64,000 nt of DNA from Hungatella effluvii (GCF_003201875.1 NZ_QJKD01000007.1:277411-341410); one strand, 5' to 3'; shown: positions 26,653 through 35,360, numbered from the stretch's first letter. Made by a program: numbers and translations. The notes: generated by a model from the letters alone, not told the origin.

Positions 26653-27177
26653 TTGATTTTGCTGTTGGTGCTGGCCGCTGGCGCCTATTACGATGTGCGG
26701 GAGCACCGGATTCCCAACTGGTGGGTAGCCATTTCCATGGTCTGTGGGATACTTCTTGCCATGGTGGAATCTGGAGTGCCTCCGGAGACGGCGGTTTATT
26801 TAAAAGAGGGCGGGCTGTTTCTGGCGCGTATGCTGGTGGTGACAGCACTGTTTTTTCCACTGTTTTTCTGCCGCATGATCGGAGCGGGAGATGTCAAGCT
26901 GGCCGCGCTGATCTGCGGCTACTCAGGCCTTGCCGCCGGAGCCGCGGCGATCGGCCTGGGATTTCTTATGGGGGCCTTCTGGTCTTTTCTGAAGATGATG
27001 GTGAAAGGCAGCTTTCATGAGCGCTTTAGCCATCTCACAGCCTATATCAGGCGCATTTACCATACAAAAAAAATAACGGTTTATTATGATTTTGCCAGGG
27101 ACGGGGCGGAGGCGGTAATCCCGCTGGGAGTCTGTCTGCTCTTTGGGACCATGGCTTTCATCATGATACCGGGATAG
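26653..27177 (+). CDS. A24 prepilin peptidase, TadV/CpaA type
   Basis: The 174-residue membrane protein carries the two aspartate motifs of type IV prepilin peptidases, YYDVREHRIPN and GAGDVKL, and several hydrophobic helices. It should cut the short leader of Flp and TadE-like pilins at the cytoplasmic face. The start is uncertain: no ATG fits, TTG 26653 is 18 nt from the strong gaggggg site, and the codon at ideal spacing is ATC 26641, a rare start. It opens the Tad operon. Confidence 0.85.
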   Translation: MILLLVLAAGAYYDVREHRIPNWWVAISMVCGILLAMVESGVPPETAVYLKEGGLFLARMLVVTALFFPLFFCRMIGAGDVKLAALICGYSGLAAGAAAIGLGFLMGAFWSFLKMMVKGSFHERFSHLTAYIRRIYHTKKITVYYDFARDGAEAVIPLGVCLLFGTMAFIMIPG

Positions 27178-27187
27178 GAGCAAAGGT

Positions 27188-28186
27188 GTGACAAACAGGA
27201 TTATGGCGGTCTACGACGTAGACCCGTTTTATGCCGACCGGTTTGCAGATTTTGTAAACCAGAAGGAGAAGGTGCCTTTTACCGTCATGGCGTTTACGAC
27301 GCTGGAAAGGCTTAAAAATTATGCCATGGAGCATGAGATTGAATTGCTGCTGATTAACAGTACTGTGCCTAAGGAGGAGATTGACCGCCTGGGAGCGGCC
27401 AGGGTGGTGACGCTGGCTGACGGGGAGACGGTGCCGGTCGATGGGCAATATCCGAGCGTCTATAAGTATCAGGCCACCGACAATATCATGCGGGAGGTAA
27501 TGGCATGTTACTGTGTGGGGACGATTCAGCCTGCGCTTACCGCGATTGGGAATGTTGGTGATATCATCGGTGTGTACTCCCCTGTCAACCGCTGCTTAAA
27601 GACCTCTTTTGCGCTGACTGCGGGCCAGCTTCTGTCCAGAAAATCACGGGTGCTTTATGTAAACTTAGAAGACTGCTCCGGACTGGAAAAGCTGTTTGGG
27701 GAAGAGCACAAGGCGGATTTGTCCGACCTGCTGTATTTTTACGGACAGGGAAATTACAGCTGGGTACGGCTGAGCTCGGTTATCTACTCCTGGGGGGATT
27801 TGGATTACATACCGCCGGTGCGGTATCCGGAGGATTTGTGCCAGATTACGGCCGAGGATATGGCAGATCTGCTGACGCGGATTGCAAAGGAGAGCGCCTA
27901 CGATATCGTGGTGGTGGATTTAGGACAGTTTGGGAAAAAGGCCGCTTCCGTGCTGGAAGTATGCAGTACGGTCTTTATGCCGGTGAAGGATGACTGCATG
28001 TCTGTGGCAAAGGTGGAGGAATTCGAAGAGTACTTAGTACGTTCGGGGCATGAGGCGCTTAAAGAGCGGATTCAAAAGATTAAGCTTCCTTATCACAGCA
28101 GTTTTGGAAGAAAGGAAAGCTATCTGGAGCAGCTGCTGTGGGGAGAGCTAGGGGATTATACGAGGCAGCTGTTGAAGGGGAGGTAA
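27188..28186 (+). CDS. TadZ/CpaE-like MinD-family ATPase
   Basis: The 332-residue protein has an N-terminal receiver-like region (about 1-110) and a MinD/ParA-like domain with VLYVNLEDCSG and DIVVVDLGQFG. The deviant Walker A is changed: SPVNRCLKTSFA keeps the Lys-Thr pair but loses the KGG start. TadZ proteins place the pilus machine at a site on the membrane. GTG 27188 follows gataggagcaaag, 10 nt after the peptidase gene. Confidence 0.85.
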   Translation: MTNRIMAVYDVDPFYADRFADFVNQKEKVPFTVMAFTTLERLKNYAMEHEIELLLINSTVPKEEIDRLGAARVVTLADGETVPVDGQYPSVYKYQATDNIMREVMACYCVGTIQPALTAIGNVGDIIGVYSPVNRCLKTSFALTAGQLLSRKSRVLYVNLEDCSGLEKLFGEEHKADLSDLLYFYGQGNYSWVRLSSVIYSWGDLDYIPPVRYPEDLCQITAEDMADLLTRIAKESAYDIVVVDLGQFGKKAASVLEVCSTVFMPVKDDCMSVAKVEEFEEYLVRSGHEALKERIQKIKLPYHSSFGRKESYLEQLLWGELGDYTRQLLKGR

Positions 28187-28253
28187 TCGTAGTAACGGAA
28201 CAACAGGAAAAGAACGAGAGAAAACGGCAGTCAGGTGACAGGGGGCATAAGCG

Positions 28254-28271
28254 ATGGATCAGGAATTATGA
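28254..28271 (+). other. Start-stop minicistron at the original tadA start
   Basis: ATG 28254 sits 7 nt after GGGGG and is followed by four codons and TGA 28269-28271. The frame after the TGA is that of tadA, so the natural TadA N-terminus (MDQEL then KELRQELMTVLEGQ) seems interrupted by a nonsense codon, or the five-codon frame drives reinitiation at ATG 28293. Confidence 0.6.
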
Positions 28272-28292
28272 AAGGAACTGCGGCAGGAACTG

Positions 28293-29477
28293 ATGACGGT
28301 TCTGGAGGGACAGAACCATACCAGCGACGAAGAACTGTATGAGCTGATCGACGAACGGATTCTGGAATACGGGCAGGCCAGATACCTGCCATTAAAAGAG
28401 CGGGTGGACCTGCGCAGCAGCCTGTTTGATTCCTTCCGCAGGCTGGGAGTGCTGCAGGAGCTGGTGGATGACCGTGAGGTGACGGAGATTATGGTGAACG
28501 GACCAGATCATATCTTCGTCGAACGGAAGGGGCGTGTGGAGGTGTGGAGCAAAGGCTTTGAGAGCACGGAGCAGCTGGAGGATATGATTCAGCAGATTGT
28601 CAGCCGGGTTAACCGGACCGTGAATGTCTCACGGCCGGTAGCGGATGCCAGACTGCCGGATGGATCCCGTGTGCACATCGTCCTGCCGCCCATTGCATTA
28701 GATGGTCCTGCTGTGACGATCAGAAAGTTTCCGGAGCCGATTACGATGGAGAAATTAATCAGGTTTGGCTCGGTCAGCGAGGAGGCGGCTGTATTTTTAA
28801 AGAAACTGGTGACGGCGGGGTATAACATTTTTATCAGTGGAGGAACGAATTCCGGGAAAAGCACGTTTTTAAATGCGCTTACCGCCTGCATTCCGGCAGA
28901 AGAACGATTGGTTACGGTTGAAGATTCCGCGGAACTGCAGATCCGTGCCGTTCCGAATCTGGTAAGACTGGAGGCCAGAGGGCCAAACGCAGAGGGTGAG
29001 GGCGCCGTCACGATCGCAGATCTGATTCGCGCGGCGCTCCGTATGAATCCGGACAGAATCATTGTGGGGGAGGTCCGGGGAAAGGAGGCACTGGACATGG
29101 TTATGGCTATGAATACGGGGCATGACGGCAGCTTGAGCACTGGACACGGCAACAGCCCGAAGGATATGCTGTCCAGGCTGGAGACGATGATGTTAATGGG
29201 GGCCGAACTGCCTCTGCCGGCGATCCGCAGTCAGCTGGCCTCGGCTCTTGATATTCTTGTGCATTTGGGAAGACTGAGAGACAGGAGCAGACGGGTGCTT
29301 TCAATTGTGGAGGTGGATTGCTATGAAGAAGGGGAAATCAGGCTTCATTCCCTGTATGAGTTTGAGGAAAAGACGGAGGAACGAAAAGGTCCGGACGCAG
29401 TTGTCTCCGGATGCCTTAAGAAAACCGGAGCACTTAAGCACACGGAAAAACTGCGGGCAGCAGGTGTTGTGTTATGA
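28293..29477 (+). CDS. tadA: TadA/CpaF pilus assembly ATPase
   Basis: The 394-residue secretion ATPase has an N-terminal helical region, Walker A GGTNSGKSTFLNAL (about 184-195), an Asp box, LRMNPDRIIVGEVRG with Walker B Glu, and the His-box STGHGNSP. It powers assembly of the Flp pilus through TadB and TadC at the membrane. The annotated start is the first ATG downstream of an in-frame TGA (28269), so the protein may lack about 13 N-terminal residues; the core is intact. It overlaps the tadB frame at its 3' end. Confidence 0.92.
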   Translation: MTVLEGQNHTSDEELYELIDERILEYGQARYLPLKERVDLRSSLFDSFRRLGVLQELVDDREVTEIMVNGPDHIFVERKGRVEVWSKGFESTEQLEDMIQQIVSRVNRTVNVSRPVADARLPDGSRVHIVLPPIALDGPAVTIRKFPEPITMEKLIRFGSVSEEAAVFLKKLVTAGYNIFISGGTNSGKSTFLNALTACIPAEERLVTVEDSAELQIRAVPNLVRLEARGPNAEGEGAVTIADLIRAALRMNPDRIIVGEVRGKEALDMVMAMNTGHDGSLSTGHGNSPKDMLSRLETMMLMGAELPLPAIRSQLASALDILVHLGRLRDRSRRVLSIVEVDCYEEGEIRLHSLYEFEEKTEERKGPDAVVSGCLKKTGALKHTEKLRAAGVVL

Positions 29478-30204
29478 CAGGTACCGGCTGTCCGCCGGAG
29501 AGTGGTTCCAATATGCCGCGGCAGGAGCCGGTTTTGCGGCGGCCGTGTCCTATGTATTTTACCGGAGTCTGGCGGTATTTATTCTATTGAGTCCGTTCGG
29601 ACTGTGTTATCCCCTGATCAAGAAGCGAGATCTAAAAGAACAGCGTTTGAAAAAGCTTAATCTGGAATTTAAAGAAGGGATTCTGATTCTATCTTCCTTT
29701 CTGAGCGCCGGATACTCGGTAGAGAATGCATTTTCAGCCAGTGTGAAGGAACTGGTGGTCATGTATGGACCTTCCGGTATGATGACTTTGGAATTCAGCC
29801 ATATGGAGGGACAGATTCGCATGAACCGCCCGGTTGAGCAGGTGTTGAGGGAATTTGGCGACAGAAGCGGACTGGACGATGTAAGGAATTTCGCCGAGGT
29901 ATTTGCCGCGGCAAAACGAAGTGGGGGAGAACTGGTCTCGATTATTAACCACACTTCGGGCGTGATTCGTGACAAGATACAGATTCAGGAAGAGATCGCA
30001 ACAATGACGGCGGCCAAACAATTTGAACAGAAGATTATGAATCTGATTCCTTTTTTCCTGGTGCTGTACGTCGATGTCAGCTCACCTGGATTCTTCGATA
30101 TGATGTATCAGACCGGTGCAGGCAGAGGGATCATGACGGGGTGCCTGGTGCTTTACGCGGCAGCGTATGCTTTAGCGGGTAAAATTCTGAGAATCGAGGT
30201 GTAG
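29464..30204 (+). CDS. tadB: TadB, inner-membrane GspF-type platform protein
   Basis: From GTG 29464 the 246-residue protein begins VLCYDRYRLSAGEW, has two N-terminal helices, a GspF-type cytoplasmic helical domain (LSAGYSVENAF, AAKRSGGELVSII) and a C-terminal helix. It forms the platform with TadC. The start is uncertain: the frame is open to 29305, and ATG 29323 has a perfect GGAGGTG site, but would overlap tadA by 155 nt. I favour the shorter form because its start fits my recollection of family N-termini. Confidence 0.87.
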   Translation: MLCYDRYRLSAGEWFQYAAAGAGFAAAVSYVFYRSLAVFILLSPFGLCYPLIKKRDLKEQRLKKLNLEFKEGILILSSFLSAGYSVENAFSASVKELVVMYGPSGMMTLEFSHMEGQIRMNRPVEQVLREFGDRSGLDDVRNFAEVFAAAKRSGGELVSIINHTSGVIRDKIQIQEEIATMTAAKQFEQKIMNLIPFFLVLYVDVSSPGFFDMMYQTGAGRGIMTGCLVLYAAAYALAGKILRIEV

Positions 30205-30206
30205 CA

Positions 30207-31442
30207 ATGGGGAAATCCGTAAAATTTCCGGTTCCAAAGTTTTCTGTGGTCTGTGCCGCGGCCGGAATCATACTGTATGCAGTATTACTGATTTTTCAGG
30301 GAGGCAAATGGGTGCCCGTAGCTTCCTTGGAGCGGGCGTCCCACGGAGAAGGGGAACTCCTGTATGAGGTTATGGTTCGGGAGTTGGGGGAGGGAGGGCG
30401 GGAAATACCGGTTACGATACCGGTGAGAGACCGGCAGTATTCAGACGAGGAAGCCAAAACACTGTATGATACGGTACTCCCGGAACTGACCGACCGGATT
30501 CTGGGCGGAAACGAATCACTGGAGGCGGTTCGCGGTGATTTGGATTTAGTGCGGGTGTTGGAGCCCTACGGCTTAACGGTACGATGGGAATCCGAGAACG
30601 CAGAACTGGTGGACTCCTTTGGTACCGTGGTAAACAGCGGCGTTTCGGAGGAAGGGGAGACGGTTTGGTTAAAAGCAGTCTTAACGGATGGAGTCCATAC
30701 GCAGGAATACGACATACAGGTGACCGTGATGCCGCCGGTCTTAAATGGGGATGAGCAGCTTAAGGAAAAGATCATGGAAGCGTGCCGCCGCCTGGATACC
30801 AGGCAGAAGACAGAGAAAGAGCTTCTTCTTCCGGAGGAAGTGGACGGAAAAAAGCTGAGCTATTACCGGGAGCGTGATACAGACTACACGGTGATCCCTT
30901 TTTTAGGAGTTCTTCTTGCCTTTTTGTGGGCGGCGCGGGAGAAAATGAATGAGCAGAATGCAAAAAAACAGCGGGAGCAGCTTTTGCTTCTGGACTATTC
31001 TGAAATTGTATCAAAATTCATGGTATTTATCAGCGCGGGGATGACGATACGGACTGCCTGGGAACGGATTGCCGTGGGATATGAAAACACAGTCCAGGGA
31101 GGAACACGGAAGCCGAGGCCTGCCTATGAAGAGATGTGTCATACGATTTCCCAGTTAAAGAGCGGAATGGCCGAGGGCAGGGCATACGGTGAATTTGGGC
31201 GAAGGTGCGGTCTGCAGCCCTACGTTAAGCTGGCGGCACTGCTGGAACAGAACCGGAAAACCGGCAGTAAGAATCTTAAAGCCGCGTTGGAGCTGGAGAT
31301 GGTGACAGCGTTCGAACAGCGGAAAAACCTGGCGAAAAAACTGGGAGAAGAGGCCGGAACAAAGCTGCTGCTGCCGCTGTTTCTAATGCTTGGAGTTGTC
31401 ATGGTCATGATGGTAGTGCCTGCGTTCCTGGCTTTTTACTGA
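30207..31442 (+). CDS. tadC: TadC with an extra extracytoplasmic Ig-like region
   Basis: The 411-residue protein begins with one membrane helix (about 12-31), then about 190 residues outside the membrane, a second helix (about 227-243), a GspF-type cytoplasmic domain (FISAGMTIRTAWERIA, RTGSK-like turn) and a C-terminal helix. The insert contains a stretch (VRWESENAELVDSFGTV ... VWLKAVLTDGV) that resembles atrophied bacterial Ig domains. Ordinary TadC lacks such a large outside domain. ATG 30207 follows gaggtgtagca, 2 nt after tadB. Confidence 0.85.
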   Translation: MGKSVKFPVPKFSVVCAAAGIILYAVLLIFQGGKWVPVASLERASHGEGELLYEVMVRELGEGGREIPVTIPVRDRQYSDEEAKTLYDTVLPELTDRILGGNESLEAVRGDLDLVRVLEPYGLTVRWESENAELVDSFGTVVNSGVSEEGETVWLKAVLTDGVHTQEYDIQVTVMPPVLNGDEQLKEKIMEACRRLDTRQKTEKELLLPEEVDGKKLSYYRERDTDYTVIPFLGVLLAFLWAAREKMNEQNAKKQREQLLLLDYSEIVSKFMVFISAGMTIRTAWERIAVGYENTVQGGTRKPRPAYEEMCHTISQLKSGMAEGRAYGEFGRRCGLQPYVKLAALLEQNRKTGSKNLKAALELEMVTAFEQRKNLAKKLGEEAGTKLLLPLFLMLGVVMVMMVVPAFLAFY

Positions 31443-31459
31443 GAAGGGAGGTGAATGGT

Positions 31460-31642
31460 ATGGAAAGGATAAAGAAAGAACTGGCTGCATTTTTGAAGGA
31501 AGAGGATGGCGTGGGAGTAATTGAGATTGTATTGATTCTGGTGGTGCTGATCGGTCTTGTAATCATCTTTAAGAAACAGATTACAACCCTGCTGAACAAT
31601 GTATTCAAGGAAATCAACAGTCAGTCGAAAGAGGTATATTAA
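31460..31642 (+). CDS. Flp-type IVb pilin
   Basis: This 60-residue prepilin has a charged leader ending KEEDG, then VGVIE and a long hydrophobic helix (IVLILVVLIGLVII). Cleavage after that Gly puts Glu at position 5 of the mature pilin, as in type IV pilins. It should be the major subunit of the Tad pilus. ATG 31460 follows gaagggaggtg; a GTG at 31451 is overlapped by the ribosome site. Confidence 0.88.
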   Translation: MERIKKELAAFLKEEDGVGVIEIVLILVVLIGLVIIFKKQITTLLNNVFKEINSQSKEVY

Positions 31643-31643
31643 T

Positions 31644-33524
31644 ATGCGCAAAAGCGGGCAGATAACCGTATTCTTAAGCCTGGTTATGCTGTGTGTCTGC
31701 AGTCTGGTGTGCGGGCTCGTCGAGTCCGCCAGGACCGCAGGGGCAGGCTGGTATCTGAAGATGGCAGCAGATTCCGCCATGGATTCTGTATTCAGCGGCT
31801 ATCACCGGGCGGCATGGGAGCAGTACCGGCTTTTCCTGCTGGAATACGAAGATGAGGACGAGCCAGGCAGTACGTGGCTGAAGCATATGGAGCCTTATAT
31901 GGAAACCCATGGCTGGTATCCGGCTGTCATTCAGTCCGCCTCGGTCAAAGAAATTTCCCGTATTACCGACGAGCACGGAGCCAATCTTAAGCAGGAGATA
32001 CAGGATTACATGCGGTATGGAATCTGGGATACTGTGGCGGAAGAATCCGAAGCGGAAACTTTATGGAAGGAACTGAAAGAGGCGGAATCCCTGCAGACCG
32101 TTTCAGAGGCGTACAGCGGCCACGCGAGGGAGGCGGCACGCATGGAGCGTGCGCTTGAAGCCATATGGAAATCGCTGGAAAGCCAGGAAGAGCATCATAA
32201 AAAGGCCGCCGCCAGACTGGCCGGCTGGGATGGATCCGGTTTTCGGACCGCCGCAAAGCAGTTAAAAAAAGAGGCGGAGCGCCTTCCGGGGCTGATAAAG
32301 ACCTACGCAAAGAAAGCTGACGAACTGGCTGCACATCTGGAGGAAACGAAGGCGGACACAGAGCAGCAGAGGGATGATTTAAGCGAAGGTATACGGAGCG
32401 CCATGGAGGAGGAACTGGCCAGCTATGAGTCATACATTTCTGAGAACGGAGAAAAGCGGAGGGAGATAGAAGCCATGCTCCCTGGGACAGAAGGAAATAC
32501 GGCGCTGATTGACCGTGCGGTGGAGCAGTCTTATGAGGTCGAAGAGATTATTGATGATTGGGACGACGAGGACGAGGGAGATGAACCGGATGAGGATGCA
32601 TTATGGGGATCTGTTGAGGCTGTCTGGGATAGGGTGAAGATACCGGAGCTCTCCTTTCGGGCGGGGCTGAAGGAACCGGAAAAGCAGAATCTTCTGGAAC
32701 AGATTCAGCAGATGGCGGGACTGGATCTGTTGATGTTAGTCCTTCCTGAAGGACAGGAGGTTTCTAAAGGTGTGATTCAGACAAGGGGACTTCCATCGGC
32801 AATGCATACAGAAGACATTTTGAAAGATAATTTTCTGGAACGCATATTGACAGATGAATATATAGGCAGATTTTTCACCTGTTTTTTGTCGGCTGACCAG
32901 AAGGAGGTGCGTTATGAGCAGGAATATGTGCTGGGAGGCAAATCAACAGATGAAGAAAATCTGAAATTCGCTGCGGCGAGAGTTCTGGCAGTGCGGGAAG
33001 GACTTAATCTTATTCATATCTTGTCAGACAGCCAGAAGAGAGAGGAGGCGCGTGCGCTGGCCGCGGCAATTACCGGTATTACCGGGACCGCACCGCTTAC
33101 AGGGATTGTAGCGTTCTTTGTTATGACAGTATGGGCTCTGGGGGAAGCGGCGGCAGATCTAAAGGCTCTTCTGGCCGGAGACAGAGTTCCGCTTATAAAG
33201 ACGAGAGAGACGTGGAAACTGAATTTAGACGGACTTCTGACCCTGGGAGAACAGGGAAAAGTGGAAGCAGGACAGGAGACGGGGGTGGGAAAGCGCTATG
33301 AGGATTACTTGAAGATGCTGCTGTTTATAGAACCGGCAGAGCGTCTGTATTATCGGGTGATGGATGTAGTCCAGATAAATCTCTCCAGAAAACAGCCGGA
33401 TTTTACCATGGAACGGTGCGCATATCAGGCCAAGATTGTTGGCACTGGTACTGGAAAGCATCTGTTTTGGCTGGGTGGGGATCCACGCTATACCATGGAA
33501 GTGCATACAGACAAAGCATATTAG
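31644..33524 (+). CDS. DUF5702-like Tad-locus surface protein
   Basis: The 626-residue protein starts MRKSGQITVFLSLVM with an N-terminal hydrophobic helix (about 6-27) like that of Tad-associated pseudopilins, then VESARTAGAGWYLKMAADSAMDS. The long body (about 110-330) is helical, rich in Glu/Lys and probably coiled coil, followed by hydrophobic segments near 490-515. It matches my memory of DUF5702 proteins that lie beside Flp genes in Lachnospiraceae. It is probably exported and anchored; its role in the pilus is unknown. ATG 31644 lies 1 nt after the pilin stop. Confidence 0.75.
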   Translation: MRKSGQITVFLSLVMLCVCSLVCGLVESARTAGAGWYLKMAADSAMDSVFSGYHRAAWEQYRLFLLEYEDEDEPGSTWLKHMEPYMETHGWYPAVIQSASVKEISRITDEHGANLKQEIQDYMRYGIWDTVAEESEAETLWKELKEAESLQTVSEAYSGHAREAARMERALEAIWKSLESQEEHHKKAAARLAGWDGSGFRTAAKQLKKEAERLPGLIKTYAKKADELAAHLEETKADTEQQRDDLSEGIRSAMEEELASYESYISENGEKRREIEAMLPGTEGNTALIDRAVEQSYEVEEIIDDWDDEDEGDEPDEDALWGSVEAVWDRVKIPELSFRAGLKEPEKQNLLEQIQQMAGLDLLMLVLPEGQEVSKGVIQTRGLPSAMHTEDILKDNFLERILTDEYIGRFFTCFLSADQKEVRYEQEYVLGGKSTDEENLKFAAARVLAVREGLNLIHILSDSQKREEARALAAAITGITGTAPLTGIVAFFVMTVWALGEAAADLKALLAGDRVPLIKTRETWKLNLDGLLTLGEQGKVEAGQETGVGKRYEDYLKMLLFIEPAERLYYRVMDVVQINLSRKQPDFTMERCAYQAKIVGTGTGKHLFWLGGDPRYTMEVHTDKAY

Positions 33525-33542
33525 AACAGGAGGCGATGGATA

Positions 33543-34508
33543 ATGCCCTTTTTTCAGCGGCCCTTATCAAAGGATTTTAATAAAAAAAGATCAGTTACTC
33601 TCCAGGTACGAATCCCCCTTGAGATTTACGGCCTCCCTGTAAAGAGGGTATTATCTTTCGCCTCCCCCCGGCATGTCTGGTACCGGCAGCTGGGAGATCG
33701 GCTTCGTGTGTGCGGCAGCATTACGGTAGAAGCCGCGCTGGCACTGCCGCTGTTCCTGTTTGCCATGATGATGCTGATGATTCCGATGGTACTGATGAAT
33801 GAGAGCAGAAAAATACAGACGGAGCTGGAACAGGTGTGCGCGGAAATCAGCCAGTATGCGGGGGTGCTGTCCGATTCCACGCTGGAAAGCGAAGTCTATA
33901 AGAAAAGCGGAATTCCGGAGGAACTCATTGAGGATATGACGAGGACAGGCTTTCGCTTATATGCGGAAGGAAGGATAAGAAGCCGGATTCAAACGGAGAA
34001 GGCCGGTCAGTTTTCCCTGACCGGCTCCCGGATTCTGGAGGACGGAGAAACCATAGACTTAATTCTCAGCTACCAGATGGTTCTTCCATTTCCCGTGTTT
34101 CGCATGAAGAGTGTGCCAATGACGGCCAGAAGCTGCAGAAGAGCATGGATCGGCAGAGACGGCGGAAAGAGGAATGGAGATACCGGACAGGATATGGAAG
34201 ATGAACTGGTCTATATCGGCAAGAGCAGTACCCGGTACCATAGAAACAGGAATTGCCACTATCTTTACAATTATATCAGCGTAATCTCTTTTGCAGATGT
34301 AGGAACTGTGAGAAATTCTGATGGAAGGAAGTATAAATCATGTGCCAGATGCGGCGGCCTTGCGGGACCGGGAAGTTCTGTATATATCATGCCAAGCGGG
34401 GAGAGCTATCATGGCGACAGGAATTGTTCCTCTATTGTCGCTTATGTGCGTGCGGTGCCGTTGTCGGAGGTGGAATATCTGGGGCCATGTTCTTATTGCG
34501 CGAAATAG
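33543..34508 (+). CDS. TadE-like pseudopilin fused to two zinc-ribbon-like repeats
   Basis: The 321-residue protein has a basic leader of about 57 residues ending CGSITVEA, then a hydrophobic helix (LALPLFLFAMMMLMIPMVL). Cleavage after Gly leaves Glu at position 5. A TadE-like region follows to about 215. The C-terminal ~100 residues contain two repeats, each YHxxRNC, an Ile/Val-rich stretch and CxxC (CARC, CSYC). These look like metal-binding or disulfide modules. Start ATG 33543 follows aacaggaggcgatgga. Confidence 0.8.
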   Translation: MPFFQRPLSKDFNKKRSVTLQVRIPLEIYGLPVKRVLSFASPRHVWYRQLGDRLRVCGSITVEAALALPLFLFAMMMLMIPMVLMNESRKIQTELEQVCAEISQYAGVLSDSTLESEVYKKSGIPEELIEDMTRTGFRLYAEGRIRSRIQTEKAGQFSLTGSRILEDGETIDLILSYQMVLPFPVFRMKSVPMTARSCRRAWIGRDGGKRNGDTGQDMEDELVYIGKSSTRYHRNRNCHYLYNYISVISFADVGTVRNSDGRKYKSCARCGGLAGPGSSVYIMPSGESYHGDRNCSSIVAYVRAVPLSEVEYLGPCSYCAK

Positions 34509-34535
34509 AGAGGGACCGGGAAAGGAGGAGACTCA

Positions 34536-34973
34536 ATGGAAGATATAAGATGGGTACATATAATATTTATGACATTTTTAGCGGCTGCGGCCTGGCAGGA
34601 TTTGCGGAATAAAAGTGTAAGTGTATGGCTGTATCTGGGCTATGGGGCAGTTGCAGGTGCCATCAGGCTGACTGGTGGGGAGCCTGTTTTACAGGCCCTG
34701 AGCGGGGGGCTGGTGGGGGTGGTGCTTTTGGCAGCAGGCTGGCTGACCGCAGGTGCGATCGGAATTGGCGATGGCTTGTTTTTCGTGGTCAGTGGGCTTT
34801 ACTTAAGCTTTTATGATAATGTGCGGCTGCTTTTATACGGAATACTATGGGGCGGTATATTTTGCCTGTTTCTATTTTTGTATGGGAAAAAACATGGAAT
34901 AAATATACACAGAATGACGGTGCCATTTTTACCGTTCCTCATTCCCGGGTGGATCTGGATGGTGATTTCATGA
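34536..34973 (+). CDS. Second A24-type prepilin peptidase
   Basis: The 145-residue membrane protein carries AWQDLRNKSVSVW and GIGDGLFF, the two Asp motifs of A24 peptidases, but the second motif has GDG instead of the usual GDVK. It is shorter than the first peptidase at 26653. Two peptidases in one Tad locus suggest separate substrates, such as Flp and TadE-like proteins. ATG 34536 follows aaaggaggagactca. Its TGA overlaps the next ATG by four bases. Confidence 0.82.
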   Translation: MEDIRWVHIIFMTFLAAAAWQDLRNKSVSVWLYLGYGAVAGAIRLTGGEPVLQALSGGLVGVVLLAAGWLTAGAIGIGDGLFFVVSGLYLSFYDNVRLLLYGILWGGIFCLFLFLYGKKHGINIHRMTVPFLPFLIPGWIWMVIS

Positions 34974-35359
34974 AAAAAAGACTGGCAGGAAGTTATACCA
35001 TAGAGGCAGCCTTTGTTATGGCGCTTGTCCTGTGGGCAGTTTTGTTTTCTGTTCAGGCAGCATACAGGCTGCGGGATGAGACAGTGGGAGCGATGGCACT
35101 GCAGGGAGCCTCAGAGTATTTACGTCATGGAGAGGAGATTACGGAGGAGGCGGCGGCAGCCTATGCAGAACGCCTGGCAGGAAGACCATTCTCCTGGAGC
35201 GGCTATAAATTCATCATAGAGGAAAAAAGAACGGCACTGATGGGGCGGAGCGTCAGCGCCTCTGGAAAAGGGGGAACCTGGTCCCTTCTAATCCGCCAGA
35301 ATGAATATGATCCGGAGAATTTTCTTCGGATGTGCAGTCTTTTAAACCAGGAGGAATGA
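34970..35359 (+). CDS. TadE-like minor pseudopilin
   Basis: The 129-residue protein has a leader MKKRLAG, then SYTIEAAFVMALVLWAVLFSV. Cleavage after Gly puts Glu at position 5 of the mature form. The remainder is a small soluble domain. ATG 34970 overlaps the TGA of the second peptidase gene (ATGA), which suggests coupling and perhaps a dedicated enzyme-substrate pair. The frame is open upstream to 34847 but that part overlaps the peptidase gene. Confidence 0.82.
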   Translation: MKKRLAGSYTIEAAFVMALVLWAVLFSVQAAYRLRDETVGAMALQGASEYLRHGEEITEEAAAAYAERLAGRPFSWSGYKFIIEEKRTALMGRSVSASGKGGTWSLLIRQNEYDPENFLRMCSLLNQEE

Positions 35360-35360
35360 A

